64,000 bases of DNA from Thalassotalea eurytherma. Lineage in GTDB: Bacteria; Pseudomonadota; Gammaproteobacteria; Enterobacterales; Alteromonadaceae. The DNA is taken from positions 1 through 64,000 of the forward strand of contig NZ_BSSU01000005.1 in assembly GCF_030161415.1 (NCBI RefSeq), given 5' to 3'. The notes beneath the pieces are model-generated. The model had not been told where the DNA came from, searched no databases, and was given only the letters and a program-made list of their open reading frames with translations. Below, piece after piece: positions 15,352 to 25,823 of the stretch (positions are counted from its first letter, which is position 1; each line of letters opens with the position of its first letter). Both the position numbers and the translations under genes were made by a program.

Positions 15352-16994
15352 TTGAAAAATTAGTTGGCGCACGATTTAGCGTCAATACACTGCTGACATT
15401 TCTCTTAATTAGCTTACTAACACTGGCGCTATTAATGCCGGTGCTAGTCATGTTTTATCAAGGCGCTTTTGCGCCTTTTTCACTTTTCAGCCATCTTTGG
15501 CAAACCGTGCTCCCTCAATACCTTAGCAATACTGTATGGTTGGGCTTCAATGTTGTCATGTTATCGTTACTCTTTGGCGGGTTGAGCGCGCTGTTTTTGC
15601 ATTTCTTGCCGATAGCTGGAGCAAATTATTTACGTTGGTTACTTTTATTACCGCTTGCTATGCCTGCGTATCTCATTGCTTATTTGTACACCGATCTTTT
15701 TGACTACGCAGGGCTTATTCAGCGCTTTTTACGGGCAACCTTTGATTGGCAATCACCAAATGATTATTGGTTTTTTGATTTGCGTACATTAGGCGGCGCA
15801 TCGGTAATCATAGCGTTGGTTCTGTTTCCCTATGTATATATGATTACGCGTACCGCACTTGAAAACCTTGATCCAAAATTACTACAAGCAAGTCAAAGTT
15901 TAGGTGTTAGTCCATGGCGAGGCATTAAACGTGTCATATTACCTTTAGTTCGGCCTGCATTGGCGGTGTCAGCTTCGTTAGTGTTAATGGAAACGTTAGC
16001 TGATTTTGCAACGGTTCAATATTTTGCGGTTAATACATTAACGACGGCAATTTACGATACTTGGTTAGGGTATAGTGATTTAGCTACGGCAAATGCATTG
16101 GCAAGCATCTTATTATTACTTGTGTTCTTTGTTGTTGTACTCGAGCAGAAAAGTCGTTCGAAACTCAACGCACAAAGCCAAAATATAGCGTTGGCACAAA
16201 CACTATTTAAACCACATAAACTTATGTTGTGGTTTGCCACAGCTTTTTGTTGGCTATTAGTCATAGCTGGATTTTTGTTGCCTCTTGCTTTATTACTTGT
16301 GATGGCATGGCAATATAGCGATAGCCAACAGCTGTCCTTATTGATGACTATTGGTGGTAACTCCATTTATGTAGCAGGGATAGCCGCGACAGTAGCCTTA
16401 CTATTAGCCATTGTATTTACCTTTTATCGAAAGTTTTCGCTCACTACATTCCGTCAATTTCCACTTGGGCTTTCAAGCTTAGGTTATGCAATTCCTGGTA
16501 CTGTATTGGCGATGGCACTACTGTCTACATTTGGCCCGATTGACTTTTGGATAAATGATATCGCAGCAGCGTTTGACTTGGAAAGACCAGGTTTAGTGTT
16601 GTCTGGTACCATCTTTGCCGTTGTGTTTGCCTTTGTCGTCCGTTTCATGGCGATTGCAAACGGCACAATCAATACCGGCATCGATCAAATTCCTGATAAC
16701 TTAATTAAAGCGGCTAAAAGTCTTGGTTCAGGGCATTTTTCAATATTAAGGCGTGTTTATCTACCCCTTTTAAAACCGTCTTTATTAGTTGCGTGGTTAT
16801 TAGTCTTTGTTGAAGCGATGAAAGAGCTTCCTGCTGTGTTATTATTGCGACCGTTTAATTTTGAAACGTTAAGTACCTATATCTATCAACTGATCTCTGA
16901 TGAACAATTAGAGCAGGGCGCATTAGGTGCAATTCTTATTGTAATTTTTGGTTTAATACCAATTATTTGGCTCAACCGTAAACAAGAGGTATAA
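15348..16994 (+). CDS. fbpB: Fe(III) ABC transporter permease, fused two-domain
   Basis: The 548-residue product has about twelve transmembrane helices in two homologous halves, each with the cytoplasmic EAA loop that contacts the ATPase: one near ASQSLGVSPWRGIKRVILPL and one near AAKSLGSGHFSILRRVYLPL. This duplicated layout is typical of FbpB/SfuB permeases for ferric iron. It begins with GTG overlapping the stop codon of the binding-protein gene and is followed two bases later by the ATPase gene. Confidence 0.92.
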   Translation: MIEKLVGARFSVNTLLTFLLISLLTLALLMPVLVMFYQGAFAPFSLFSHLWQTVLPQYLSNTVWLGFNVVMLSLLFGGLSALFLHFLPIAGANYLRWLLLLPLAMPAYLIAYLYTDLFDYAGLIQRFLRATFDWQSPNDYWFFDLRTLGGASVIIALVLFPYVYMITRTALENLDPKLLQASQSLGVSPWRGIKRVILPLVRPALAVSASLVLMETLADFATVQYFAVNTLTTAIYDTWLGYSDLATANALASILLLLVFFVVVLEQKSRSKLNAQSQNIALAQTLFKPHKLMLWFATAFCWLLVIAGFLLPLALLLVMAWQYSDSQQLSLLMTIGGNSIYVAGIAATVALLLAIVFTFYRKFSLTTFRQFPLGLSSLGYAIPGTVLAMALLSTFGPIDFWINDIAAAFDLERPGLVLSGTIFAVVFAFVVRFMAIANGTINTGIDQIPDNLIKAAKSLGSGHFSILRRVYLPLLKPSLLVAWLLVFVEAMKELPAVLLLRPFNFETLSTYIYQLISDEQLEQGALGAILIVIFGLIPIIWLNRKQEV

Positions 16995-16996
16995 CG

Positions 16997-18058
16997 GTGG
17001 CGACGTCTCCCATTATTGATATAAACACGCTAGATGTTGTAATCGATGAAAAAGCGATTTTAAATCAAGTCAGCTTCTCATTATCAGCAGGTGAGATCCT
17101 TGGCCTTGTTGGACCAAGTGGTTGCGGTAAAACAACGTTATTAAACGCAATAGCGGGTTTTTTAGCGCCTGTTACCGGTGAAATTACGATAGATGGTAAG
17201 CCATGTTTTTCGACTAACACAACGGTTGCGCCTGAGCATCGCCACATTGGGGTTATCTTTCAAGATTATGCGTTGTTCCCGCATATGAGTGTTGCTGAAA
17301 ATATTGCTTACGGTATTAGCCAATATGATAAGCACAGCCAGCAAGAAAAAGTGAAAAAGCTTATCGCTATGCTTAAACTTGAGGGCTTTGAATCTCGTTA
17401 CCCTCATCAGTTATCCGGCGGCCAGCAACAGCGTGTGGCTATTGCACGAGCGTTAGCGCCAGAGCCTAAACTCTTATTACTTGATGAGCCTTTTTCAAAT
17501 ATTGATGCACGTTTGCGCAACGAGCTGATGATTGAGCTACGCCAATTATTGAAATCTTTATCGATGACGGCGGTTTTTGTTACTCACAATAAAGATGAGG
17601 TGTTTACCTTTGCTGATAAAATTGCTGTCATGCATCAAGGTCATATACTGCAGTTTGGTCATCCGGTAGAGGTTTGCAAGCAACCTTGCTCATGGCAAGT
17701 GGCAGATTTTCTACAATTAGGTTCATGGCTCAATGCGACTTTATATCATGATAAACTTGATACCCCTTTAGGTTTGTTATCGATAAACAACGAGTTTGAC
17801 AGGCAAGACAATCAAATTGCTTTGTTAATCAAGCCTCAGCACCTCAAGGTTATGGTGGATCAACATGGTGAATCTGTTATTCAGCATATCAATATAACAG
17901 AGCAAGGCTATCACTATATTGTTGCACCTGTTAGCAGTAAACATGACTATCAATTGAGTGTTTATAGTGAACAAGTCATTCAAATCGGCCAACAAGTGCA
18001 GTTATCCATCATTGAACATGATTACATCCTCTTTCGGCGCGATAATGGTATGAGTTGA
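16997..18058 (+). CDS. fbpC: Fe(III) ABC transporter ATP-binding protein
   Basis: The 353-residue ATPase has Walker A (GPSGCGKTT), a Q-loop (IFQDYALFPH), the ABC signature (LSGGQQQRVAIARAL), Walker B with catalytic Glu (LLLLDEPFSNID) and the switch histidine (FVTHNKDE). The C-terminal part after about residue 240 is a TOBE-like regulatory domain, as in FbpC and related iron and polyamine ATPases. It powers the permease encoded two bases upstream. It starts with GTG. A weak hairpin at about 18090-18104 followed by T-rich sequence may end the operon. Confidence 0.92.
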   Translation: MATSPIIDINTLDVVIDEKAILNQVSFSLSAGEILGLVGPSGCGKTTLLNAIAGFLAPVTGEITIDGKPCFSTNTTVAPEHRHIGVIFQDYALFPHMSVAENIAYGISQYDKHSQQEKVKKLIAMLKLEGFESRYPHQLSGGQQQRVAIARALAPEPKLLLLDEPFSNIDARLRNELMIELRQLLKSLSMTAVFVTHNKDEVFTFADKIAVMHQGHILQFGHPVEVCKQPCSWQVADFLQLGSWLNATLYHDKLDTPLGLLSINNEFDRQDNQIALLIKPQHLKVMVDQHGESVIQHINITEQGYHYIVAPVSSKHDYQLSVYSEQVIQIGQQVQLSIIEHDYILFRRDNGMS

Positions 18059-18156
18059 GAATAGTAAATTGTCAGTACCCATCGTCACTGCATCTACCTG
18101 ATGCTTACTTTTTTCGAATTGATGAATAAATTTTGCTAAAAATTTGGGTCTCAGAT

Positions 18157-18170
18157 CCACAAAACCCCAC
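18157..18170 (-). promoter_or_regulatory. Second pair of MraZ-type boxes, opposite orientation
   Basis: Read on the minus strand, this segment is GTGGGGTTTTGTGG: two GTGG boxes with a 10-base repeat, the same periodicity as the boxes directly before mraZ. It lies about 165 bases upstream of mraZ and 110 bases upstream of the main boxes. Functional use is inference. Confidence 0.4.
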
Positions 18171-18240
18171 AAATTCATCAACTTCCTCGAATGCCTTAAT
18201 TTTGCTGATGATCATTAACAATTTTTTCCCCAATCTTTGC

Positions 18241-18270
18241 TTGACATAAGTTTACAAATCTCACTAAACT
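18241..18270 (+). promoter_or_regulatory. Promoter of the dcw cluster (Pmra)
   Basis: TTGACA at 18241-18246 and TAAACT at 18265-18270 with an 18-base spacer form a sigma70-type promoter. The MraZ boxes begin 8 bases downstream of the -10, so a bound MraZ ring would sit on the start site. Confidence 0.65.
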
Positions 18271-18278
18271 GTACAAAT

Positions 18279-18303
18279 GTGGGAAAAAGTGGGGAAATGT
18301 GGA
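18279..18303 (+). promoter_or_regulatory. MraZ operator: three 10-base direct repeats
   Basis: GTGGG, GTGGG and GTGGA occur at 18279, 18289 and 18299, exactly 10 bases apart. MraZ is known to bind TGGGN direct repeats spaced by five bases upstream of its own gene and to repress the dcw cluster. Confidence 0.85.
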
Positions 18304-18333
18304 TCATAAAAGATCGTACAAAAAAACATCATT

Positions 18334-18792
18334 ATGTTTAGAGGCACTAGCGCAATAACGCTTGATAGTAAAAGTAGAATCACGATACCAACCAAGTATC
18401 GCGATGAGCTTGTGTCTGATTGCCAAGGGAAAATGGTATGTACGGTTGATATTCAGCATCCATGTTTATTGCTTTACCCTTTGCCCGAATGGGAAGAAAT
18501 AGAATTAAAACTGTGCAACTTGTCGAGCATGAATCCGCAAGAGCGACTATTACAACAAGTATTGTTAGGTAATGCGTCGGATTGTGAGATGGACAAAAGC
18601 GGACGTTTGTTAATTAATGGTCCGCTTCGTAATCATGCGAGCTTAGAAAAAAGTGTCATGCTTGTTGGTCAGTTAAAGAAATTTGAAATTTGGAGTGAGT
18701 CTGCTTGGCAAGCGCAAATGCAACAAGGCATTAGCAAAATCCAATCAGGTGAAATTGAACTCACTGAACGCTTACTCGATTTATCACTGTAG
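18334..18792 (+). CDS. mraZ: Transcriptional regulator MraZ
   Basis: The 152-residue protein is the AbrB-like ring-forming repressor that heads the dcw cluster. The N-terminal SpoVT/AbrB-like half shows [24 protein letters not shown] (in parts: [18 protein letters not shown]) with the DxKxRxxxP DNA-binding signature, and the second half repeats it as [17 protein letters not shown]. It autoregulates the cluster through the three direct repeats just upstream. The next gene, rsmH, starts 8 bases after its stop. No strong ribosome site precedes the ATG, but the start agrees with the family. Confidence 0.97.
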   Translation: MFRGTSAITLDSKSRITIPTKYRDELVSDCQGKMVCTVDIQHPCLLLYPLPEWEEIELKLCNLSSMNPQERLLQQVLLGNASDCEMDKSGRLLINGPLRNHASLEKSVMLVGQLKKFEIWSESAWQAQMQQGISKIQSGEIELTERLLDLSL

Positions 18793-18800
18793 ATAGGCTT

Positions 18801-19742
18801 ATGTCGACAGAATTTAAACACATATCGGTTCTTTTAGATGAAGCGGTAGATGCGCTAGCGATCGACCCTGATGGTTGCTATATCGACTGTACATTTGGTC
18901 GAGGTGGTCATTCAGGTCTTATTCTGTCTAGATTAGCTGAAAATGGTCAGCTGATTGCAATTGACCGTGACCCAACGGCAATCGAAGCGGCGAAAAAGTT
19001 TGCTGACGATAGTCGATTCACTATCGAGCATGAAGGTTTTTCCGCGTTGGAAGCCATTGCAGAAAAACATAATCTCACCAAAAAGGTTGATGGTGTTTTA
19101 CTTGACCTTGGCGTTTCGTCACCACAGCTAGATGATCCTGAGCGCGGCTTTAGTTTTATGAAAGACGGTCCACTTGATATGCGCATGGACACAACGCGTG
19201 GTCAAACGGCACAGGAATGGATTGCAAAAGCGGATGTTGAAGACATTAGCTGGGTATTAAAAACCTTTGGTGAAGAAAAGCTAGGTTGGCGAATTGCCAA
19301 TGCAATTGTTGATGCTCGAGAAGAAGCACCGATTACGCGAACAGGCCAACTGGCAAAAATTATCGCGACCGCTGCTCCACAAAAAGAAATTAAAAAACAT
19401 CCAGCTACCCGAAGCTTTCAAGCCATTCGCATCTATATCAACTCTGAATTAGAGCAAATAGAAAATGTGTTAAATTCATCGCTTGCTGTGTTGGCAGAAG
19501 GCGGTCGTTTAGTTGTTATTAGCTTCCATTCGTTGGAAGACCGCATGGTTAAGCAATTTATGAAAAAGCATTCACAAGGTAAACAAGCACCGCGTGGCAT
19601 GCCTATTTTGGAAGCTGAATTACAAAAAGGGAAAAAACTTGAGTTGGTTGGTCGAAAAGCTAAGCCAAGTAAAGCAGAAGTAGAAGAAAATGTTAGATCA
19701 CGTAGCTCGGTATTGCGAGTTGCTAAGAGGTTAGCCGATTAG
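18801..19742 (+). CDS. rsmH: 16S rRNA m4C1402 methyltransferase RsmH
   Basis: The 313-residue S-adenosylmethionine-dependent enzyme (formerly MraW) methylates N4 of C1402 in the ribosomal P site of 16S rRNA. It begins with [13 protein letters not shown] and has the SAM-binding [14 protein letters not shown] motif, then [20 protein letters not shown], and [11 protein letters not shown] with [15 protein letters not shown] near the end, all family signatures. Length is normal. It sits between mraZ (8 bases) and ftsL (2 bases) and is expressed with the dcw cluster. Confidence 0.97.
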   Translation: MSTEFKHISVLLDEAVDALAIDPDGCYIDCTFGRGGHSGLILSRLAENGQLIAIDRDPTAIEAAKKFADDSRFTIEHEGFSALEAIAEKHNLTKKVDGVLLDLGVSSPQLDDPERGFSFMKDGPLDMRMDTTRGQTAQEWIAKADVEDISWVLKTFGEEKLGWRIANAIVDAREEAPITRTGQLAKIIATAAPQKEIKKHPATRSFQAIRIYINSELEQIENVLNSSLAVLAEGGRLVVISFHSLEDRMVKQFMKKHSQGKQAPRGMPILEAELQKGKKLELVGRKAKPSKAEVEENVRSRSSVLRVAKRLAD

Positions 19743-19744
19743 TT

Positions 19745-20059
19745 ATGGCGGGTAAAAAGGTGGTGCTTGTCAAAGATATTTGGCAAGACGTTCAGCACCA
19801 TGTTTTTACATACGGGTTGTTATTATTTGTTGTGGTATCTGCATTCTCAGTTATTTACACAACACATTTAAATCGTTTAACAACCAGTGAGCTTGAAATT
19901 CTACTAACCGAACGAGACGAATTAGATATTGAGTGGCGTAACTTGCTGTTAGAGCAAAACTCTCTTGCAGAACACAGTGCAATAGAAAGCAAAGCGTCAA
20001 AATTATTAAAAATGAAAAGGCCAAGTGCCGCATCGGAAGTCATTATAAGATTACCATGA
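19745..20059 (+). CDS. ftsL: Cell division protein FtsL
   Basis: The 104-residue bitopic membrane protein has a short cytoplasmic N-terminus, one transmembrane helix (about residues 20-40) and a periplasmic coiled coil (ELEILLTERDELDIEWRNLL region, then LEHSAIESKASKLL-like). It forms the FtsQLB complex that activates septal peptidoglycan synthesis. Sequence conservation in this family is low, so the call rests on position between rsmH and ftsI, length and topology. Its stop overlaps the start of ftsI by four bases. Confidence 0.93.
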   Translation: MAGKKVVLVKDIWQDVQHHVFTYGLLLFVVVSAFSVIYTTHLNRLTTSELEILLTERDELDIEWRNLLLEQNSLAEHSAIESKASKLLKMKRPSAASEVIIRLP

Positions 20060-21798
20060 ACAAGGTAGCAGCAAAGAAAAATAAGCAGTTAAAACCAAAT
20101 ACGGCACCATGGCGTTTTTACGTTGTGGCGGCTGTCATTGTGCTTGTTTATGGTGTGATTGCTGCTCGTAGTGCGTATATTCAGGTCATTGAACCTGACA
20201 TGCTAAAGAAACAAGGTGATCGTCGCTCAAAGCGTATTGCATCACTAAACGTTCAACGTGGCTCAATTGTAGATCGCAATGGTGACGAGTTAGCTGTTAG
20301 CGTACCTGTTGAAACGGTTTGGGCAGACCCTAAAATCGTCATGGAGAACAATGGCCTTGCGATGGAAAAGCATTGGCAAGCATTGGCTGATGTTTTAGGA
20401 AAAGATGTTAACGAAGTAACAGCGCGAATTGTTAAGAATCCTAATAAACGTTTTCTATATGTCGAAAGACAAGTTTCCCCTGCCATGGCTGAGTATATTA
20501 AACAGCTTAAAATTCCAGGCATTCATTTAAGAAAAGAATCAAAACGTTTTTACCCTGCTGGTGAAATAAGTGCTCATGTTGTTGGTTTTACTAATGTTGA
20601 TGACAAAGGTATTGAAGGCATTGAACGAGTTTATGACGACAAGTTAACAGGTACCTCTGGTTCTAAACGATTTAGAAAAGATGCTAAAGGTAGAAAAATT
20701 GAAATCCTGTCGGTTGAAGAGGCCACTCCTCCGCAAGATGTCGCACTGAGTATTGATCAACGTATTCAAGCGTTAGCTTATAAAGAGTTAAAAGGTGCGG
20801 TAAGAGCATTTAAAGCGACATCTGGATCTGTGGTGGTTGTCAATGTCCATACTGGCGACATTCTAGCCTTGGCAAATAGTCCATCTTTTAATCCAAATAA
20901 CCGAAAAAACACCGCTATTCACCGATTTAGAAATCGCGCGATTACCGATGTCTATGAACCCGGCTCGACAATGAAACCATTGTCCATGTTAACGGCGCTC
21001 GAGTTTGGTAGTGCAGAGCAATCTACCGTGATAGACACCGGCCCCGGCTGGATGAGATTAGGAGGTAGACGGGTAAGCGACCCCATTAATAGAGGGAAAC
21101 TCTCGCTCCAAGACATCTTAGTAACATCATCAAACATGGGTACCACAAAGTTAGCTTTGTCGGTACCCAAAGAGTTTTTATTAGACCGCTTTTTTGATGC
21201 TGGTTTTGGTGAAGATACCGGCACTGGTTTAATTGGTGAAACCATGGGGATGATGTCTTCTCGTTCACGTTGGTCTCAGTATGAATTAGCTACGTTATCG
21301 TGGGGGTATGGTCTCGCAATTAGTCCATTGCAGCTTGCTCGTTTTTACGCAACATTAGCCAACGGTGGCGTAAAAATTCCATTGCGTATCATGAAAAGTG
21401 ATGCATTGCCCCAAGGCGAAAGAGTTTTTGGTGAAGAGCAAGCTAAGTACATCGTGTCATTGCTAGAAGGTGTTGTGACCGAAGGTGGAGCAAGCCGAGC
21501 AGCTGTTGACGGTTATCGTGTTGGTGGAAAAACAGGTACAGCTATAAAGGCAGTACCTGGCGGTTATGGTAACGATTACGTTGGTTTGTTTGCTGGCGTT
21601 GCACCAATTTCAAACCCTGAATTAGCTGTTGTTGTTGTGATAAATGAACCTGGTGGCGATTTATATCATGGTGGTGAAATTGCCGCGCCAGTATTCTCAC
21701 GCGTGATGCAAGGCGCGCTGCAAGTGTTAAACGTTGAACCCGATGCTCATACGCGCATTGTTGAAGCGAACAAAGGTGAAGGAGATAACAATGCTTAA
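20056..21798 (+). CDS. ftsI: Septal peptidoglycan transpeptidase FtsI (PBP3)
   Basis: The 580-residue class B penicillin-binding protein has an N-terminal transmembrane helix, a pedestal domain (RGSIVDRNGDELAVS) and a C-terminal transpeptidase with the SxxK motif (EPGSTMKPLSML), the SxN motif (TSSNMGTTKL) and the KTGT motif (VGGKTGTAIK). It cross-links septal peptidoglycan together with FtsW. It overlaps ftsL at its start and murE at its end (8 bases), so expression is tightly coupled. Confidence 0.97.
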   Translation: MNKVAAKKNKQLKPNTAPWRFYVVAAVIVLVYGVIAARSAYIQVIEPDMLKKQGDRRSKRIASLNVQRGSIVDRNGDELAVSVPVETVWADPKIVMENNGLAMEKHWQALADVLGKDVNEVTARIVKNPNKRFLYVERQVSPAMAEYIKQLKIPGIHLRKESKRFYPAGEISAHVVGFTNVDDKGIEGIERVYDDKLTGTSGSKRFRKDAKGRKIEILSVEEATPPQDVALSIDQRIQALAYKELKGAVRAFKATSGSVVVVNVHTGDILALANSPSFNPNNRKNTAIHRFRNRAITDVYEPGSTMKPLSMLTALEFGSAEQSTVIDTGPGWMRLGGRRVSDPINRGKLSLQDILVTSSNMGTTKLALSVPKEFLLDRFFDAGFGEDTGTGLIGETMGMMSSRSRWSQYELATLSWGYGLAISPLQLARFYATLANGGVKIPLRIMKSDALPQGERVFGEEQAKYIVSLLEGVVTEGGASRAAVDGYRVGGKTGTAIKAVPGGYGNDYVGLFAGVAPISNPELAVVVVINEPGGDLYHGGEIAAPVFSRVMQGALQVLNVEPDAHTRIVEANKGEGDNNA

Positions 21799-23335
21799 TC
21801 GCGATTATCATATCACCTCAACGCTGACAAAATTTGGCATTAATCACCCAAGCTTAGAGGCGTTATCACCAACTAAAAATTTAGTAAATGATACAAGAAC
21901 CTTAGTTGAAAACGACATCTTTTGTGCAGTTATTGGCACAACACAAGATGGCCGTGAGTTTATTGAAAGTGCTATTGAAAAAGGCGCTTTACTGATTATT
22001 TCTGAATGCCAGCATGAGCAATTGCATGGACAAGTATTAGAAAAAACTGTTGCCGATAGAACGGCAATTGTCGTTCAGTTTTATCAACTGAATGAGAAGT
22101 TAATTGAATTTAGTGCTCATTACTACCAGTCGCCTCAGTTAACCATGGACGTTATCGGTGTCACCGGTACTAATGGCAAAACAAGTACGACACAACTGAT
22201 CGGGCAATTAATCGATGCTGTATCGTCTAAAACACCAGCATGTGGCATTATCGGCACTAATGGCGCAGGCAGTTTAGATGCTTTAGCGCCAATTATGAAC
22301 ACAACACCAGGTGCGACTGAGCTCATGGGCTTATTTGCTCAATTCAGAAAGCAACAACTAACCCATGTTGCAATGGAAGTATCATCACATGCTTTAGAGC
22401 AAAAGCGGGTGAGCGCCGATTTATTTGATGTTGGTGTCTTTACAAACTTATCAAGAGACCATCTTGACTACCATCAAACGATGGAGGCTTACGGCGAGGC
22501 TAAACTTTCGATTTTTAAAGAATTCTCAAGCCAAGTTGCTGTTGTAAATGGCGATGAAAAAGTTATTCAAGATTGGTTAGCTAAATCACCAGACCAAGAC
22601 ATCATCGTATTTGGTCAAGCAGAGAGTGTGAAGTCTTTTCCCCTTTATTTGTATGCAAAAGACATCGTTTGTCATGATTCAGGCACGTCTTTTATCCTTG
22701 ACGCATCAGGGCACGAGTTCCATATAAACTCTCCGTTAATAGGCACGTTTAACGTTGACAACTTACTTGCGGCAATAGGCAGTGTGCTTGCCCTTGGTGT
22801 TGAACTAGAACAGGTCATTCAAGCTATTTCTTCAACCAAAGCGATTGATGGGCGTATGGAGCTTTTTGCTCATTCAAGTATGCCTTCCGTTGTTGTTGAC
22901 TATGCCCATACGCCTGATGCCCTTGAAAAAGCTTTAATTGCTTGTCGCGCGCATTGCGAAGGAAAACTATTCGTTGTTTTTGGTTGTGGTGGCGATAGAG
23001 ATAAAGGTAAACGCAGTGAAATGGGGCGTATTGCTGAACAAGGTGCCGATAGCGTGTTGATTACCAATGACAACCCAAGAACTGAATCGCCAGAAATGAT
23101 TGTAGCAGATATTTTAAAAGGTCTAGATAAACCAGAAAAGGCCATGATAGTGCTAGATAGAAAGCAAGCCGTTAGTGCGGTATTAAAGAACGCACAACCA
23201 GGCGATATGGTGTTGTTAGCCGGCAAGGGCCACGAAGATTACATCATTATTGGTGAAGATAAAGTTGATTATAACGAGCGCAAGTTAGTTAGTACCTACT
23301 ATGAAGGTGAAGCGCCACTAGGAGATAGGGTATGA
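21791..23335 (+). CDS. murE: UDP-MurNAc-tripeptide synthetase MurE (meso-DAP adding)
   Basis: The 514-residue Mur ligase adds the third residue to UDP-MurNAc-dipeptide. The ATP-binding motif is GVTGTNGKTSTTQ, the central domain shows MEVSSHALEQKRV and HLDYHQTMEAY, and the C-terminal domain has the DNPRTES motif that selects meso-diaminopimelate, as expected for a Gram-negative wall. The frame is open further upstream, but the ATG at 21791 is preceded by GGAGA and lies within the last codons of ftsI, so it is the likely start. It overlaps murF by four bases. Confidence 0.97.
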   Translation: MLNRDYHITSTLTKFGINHPSLEALSPTKNLVNDTRTLVENDIFCAVIGTTQDGREFIESAIEKGALLIISECQHEQLHGQVLEKTVADRTAIVVQFYQLNEKLIEFSAHYYQSPQLTMDVIGVTGTNGKTSTTQLIGQLIDAVSSKTPACGIIGTNGAGSLDALAPIMNTTPGATELMGLFAQFRKQQLTHVAMEVSSHALEQKRVSADLFDVGVFTNLSRDHLDYHQTMEAYGEAKLSIFKEFSSQVAVVNGDEKVIQDWLAKSPDQDIIVFGQAESVKSFPLYLYAKDIVCHDSGTSFILDASGHEFHINSPLIGTFNVDNLLAAIGSVLALGVELEQVIQAISSTKAIDGRMELFAHSSMPSVVVDYAHTPDALEKALIACRAHCEGKLFVVFGCGGDRDKGKRSEMGRIAEQGADSVLITNDNPRTESPEMIVADILKGLDKPEKAMIVLDRKQAVSAVLKNAQPGDMVLLAGKGHEDYIIIGEDKVDYNERKLVSTYYEGEAPLGDRV

Positions 23336-24729
23336 TCCCATTATCACTAGCAATGCTTGCCGAAATTACGCAAGGTAAAATTGTTTCTGCTGCTGATGAG
23401 CAAACAAAAAACATAGAATCAATTGTTACTGACTCTCGACAATTAAGTGATGGTGATGTCTTTTTAGCGTTAAAAGGCATCAACTTTGATGGTCATAAAT
23501 TTTGTCAACAGGCCTTAGAAAAAGGCTGTAGAGCTGTCATCGTGAGTGAACAGCAAACCATAAGCATAGCGCAAGTTGTCGTTGAAGATACTCGTATAGC
23601 ACTGGGCCAAATCGGCGCATTTATCAAGGCACAAGTTGCACCTAAAACGGTTGCCATTACAGGTAGTAGTGGTAAAACTACGGTAAAAGAAATGGTCTAT
23701 GCCATTTTATCTCGACTAGGTAATGTCCTAGCGACTAATGGCAATTTTAACAATGATCTGGGTGTGCCACAGACATTAATGAGGCTTGAGCCGAGTCATG
23801 ATTTTGCTGTGATTGAGCTAGGCGCCAACCACCTCGGTGAAATTGCCTACACCACTAATTTAACGAAACCAGATATCGCGGTAATTAATAATATTGCGGC
23901 AGCGCATCTGGAAGGTTTTGGCGACCTTTGTGGTGTTGCACGTGCAAAAGGTGAAATTTTTGAAGGGTTATCTGAAGGTGGTGTAGCAATCTACAACCAA
24001 GATACACCTTATGCAGGCAAGTGGCAGTGGCGACTAACGGATAAAATCGTCAAAAAGATCTCATGTCATGAATCAACAGATTACTACCCAACCGACGTTG
24101 TACTAGATGACAACGGTTGTGCAAGCTTCAAACTGCATAGTCCTCATGGCTCAAGCTACATCGAATTACCTATTCCAGGTAAACATAATGTATGTAATGC
24201 AGTAATGGCAGCAGCGATAGCAATGCAATTCGATGCAACTGTTGATGATATTCGCTTAGGTCTTATTGATATGGTGCCTGCAAAAGGTCGACTCAATGTG
24301 CATCAGCCAAGCGAGAGCTTCAAATTAATTGATGATAGCTACAATGCTAATGTTGAGTCTGTAAAAGCAGCCAGTGAATTAGTAGCCAACCTACCTGGTA
24401 AACGCATCTTAATTTTGGGTGACATGGGGGAGCTTGGACAAGAGGCTCGTCAATATCACCATGAAGTAGGCGCTTATGCAAAATCGCTGTCAATTGACGC
24501 ATTGCTGACGTTAGGCGTTTTAAGTCAATCAGCAAGCCAAGCTTTTGGCGACAACGGATATCACTTTAATGACAAAGCGTCATTAGTAGCCTTTTTAAAA
24601 TCATTACTTTCTAACGAGGAGCGAAGTATTTCAGTGTTAGTTAAAGGATCACGCAGTGCGCGAATGGAGTTAGTTGTACAGGACGTACTTGAGTGGCAGT
24701 CATCAATAGCTAATGAGGAGCAAGCATAA
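23332..24729 (+). CDS. murF: UDP-MurNAc-tripeptide D-Ala-D-Ala ligase MurF
   Basis: The 465-residue Mur ligase attaches D-Ala-D-Ala to complete the UDP-MurNAc-pentapeptide. It shows ATP-binding [14 protein letters not shown], the [11 protein letters not shown] segment, [10 protein letters not shown] and [13 protein letters not shown] in the C-terminal part, all characteristic of MurF. It overlaps murE by four bases, and its last base is the first base of mraY. Confidence 0.97.
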   Translation: MIPLSLAMLAEITQGKIVSAADEQTKNIESIVTDSRQLSDGDVFLALKGINFDGHKFCQQALEKGCRAVIVSEQQTISIAQVVVEDTRIALGQIGAFIKAQVAPKTVAITGSSGKTTVKEMVYAILSRLGNVLATNGNFNNDLGVPQTLMRLEPSHDFAVIELGANHLGEIAYTTNLTKPDIAVINNIAAAHLEGFGDLCGVARAKGEIFEGLSEGGVAIYNQDTPYAGKWQWRLTDKIVKKISCHESTDYYPTDVVLDDNGCASFKLHSPHGSSYIELPIPGKHNVCNAVMAAAIAMQFDATVDDIRLGLIDMVPAKGRLNVHQPSESFKLIDDSYNANVESVKAASELVANLPGKRILILGDMGELGQEARQYHHEVGAYAKSLSIDALLTLGVLSQSASQAFGDNGYHFNDKASLVAFLKSLLSNEERSISVLVKGSRSARMELVVQDVLEWQSSIANEEQA

Positions 24730-25811
24730 TGTTACTTTGGCTAGGTGAATACTTAACACAATACTTTTCAGGCTTTAATGTATTTTCATACTTAACCTTT
24801 AGAGCGATTATTTCTACGCTAACAGCGTTAACGTTATCATTGTATTGTGGACCTAAGTTAATCCGTGCGTTACAGCGTATGCAAATAGGCCAAACCGTTC
24901 GTGATGATGGCCCTGAAAGCCATTTGTCGAAATCAGGTACGCCGACTATGGGTGGCTTACTGATTCTTGGGGCTATCGTCTTTAGTGTCTTGTTGTGGGG
25001 AGACCTCAGCAATTACTACGTGCTAACCGTACTTTTTGTTGTTGTTAGCTTTGGCGCTATTGGTTTTGTTGATGATTACCGTAAGGTGATTCGTAAAGAT
25101 TCAAAAGGATTAATTGCCCGCTGGAAATATTTTTGGCAAACGGTGATTGGTTTAGGTACTGCTATTTTTCTTTATTCAATGGCACAAGATCCTGCTGAAA
25201 CTGCATTGTTATTACCATTCATTAAAGACGTGATGCCTCAACTAGGGCTGCTTTATATCTTATTAACCTATTTCGTTATTGTCGGCACAAGTAATGCTGT
25301 TAACTTAACTGATGGTCTTGATGGTTTGGCTATTGTACCGGTTGTGCTAGTCGCAGGTGCATTTGCAGTGTTTGCCTATGTAACCGGCAACATTAATTTT
25401 TCTGCTTACTTAAATATTCCTTATATTCCAATGACCTCAGAACTTGTGGTTGTTTGTACCGCTATTGTTGGTGCTGGGCTTGGTTTCCTTTGGTTCAATA
25501 CCTATCCGGCACAAGTGTTTATGGGAGATGTAGGCTCACTTGCATTAGGCGCTACCTTAGGTGTGATTGCTGTCTTGGTTCGCCAAGAGTTGGTGTTATT
25601 TATCATGGGTGGTGTGTTTGTCATTGAAACCTTGTCGGTTATTTTGCAAGTAGGCTCATATAAGCTGCGTGGCCAACGCATTTTTAGAATGGCGCCTATT
25701 CACCATCATTATGAATTAAAAGGTTGGCCAGAGCCTCGTGTAATAGTCAGGTTTTGGATTGTATCGCTAATGCTTGTATTGATTGGCTTAGCTACGTTGA
25801 AATTACGTTAA
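24729..25811 (+). CDS. mraY: Phospho-MurNAc-pentapeptide translocase MraY
   Basis: The 360-residue polytopic inner-membrane enzyme transfers phospho-MurNAc-pentapeptide to undecaprenyl phosphate, making lipid I. Ten transmembrane helices are predicted, with the family motifs [17 protein letters not shown] (Mg-binding Asp pair), [25 protein letters not shown] and the histidine-rich [12 protein letters not shown] loop. Length is the usual 360. Confidence 0.98.
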   Translation: MLLWLGEYLTQYFSGFNVFSYLTFRAIISTLTALTLSLYCGPKLIRALQRMQIGQTVRDDGPESHLSKSGTPTMGGLLILGAIVFSVLLWGDLSNYYVLTVLFVVVSFGAIGFVDDYRKVIRKDSKGLIARWKYFWQTVIGLGTAIFLYSMAQDPAETALLLPFIKDVMPQLGLLYILLTYFVIVGTSNAVNLTDGLDGLAIVPVVLVAGAFAVFAYVTGNINFSAYLNIPYIPMTSELVVVCTAIVGAGLGFLWFNTYPAQVFMGDVGSLALGATLGVIAVLVRQELVLFIMGGVFVIETLSVILQVGSYKLRGQRIFRMAPIHHHYELKGWPEPRVIVRFWIVSLMLVLIGLATLKLR

Positions 25812-25823
25812 AAAAGAAGTCGA

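Noticed and set aside
18090-18114. A GCATC…GATGC hairpin with T-rich sequence after fbpC
   Set aside because: The stem is only five base pairs and the T-run is interrupted, so I did not list it as a terminator, though it may be one.
21734-21790. Upstream extension of murE
   Set aside because: The longer reading lacks a ribosome site and conflicts with family length; the ATG at 21791 has GGAGA and gives a normal MurE.
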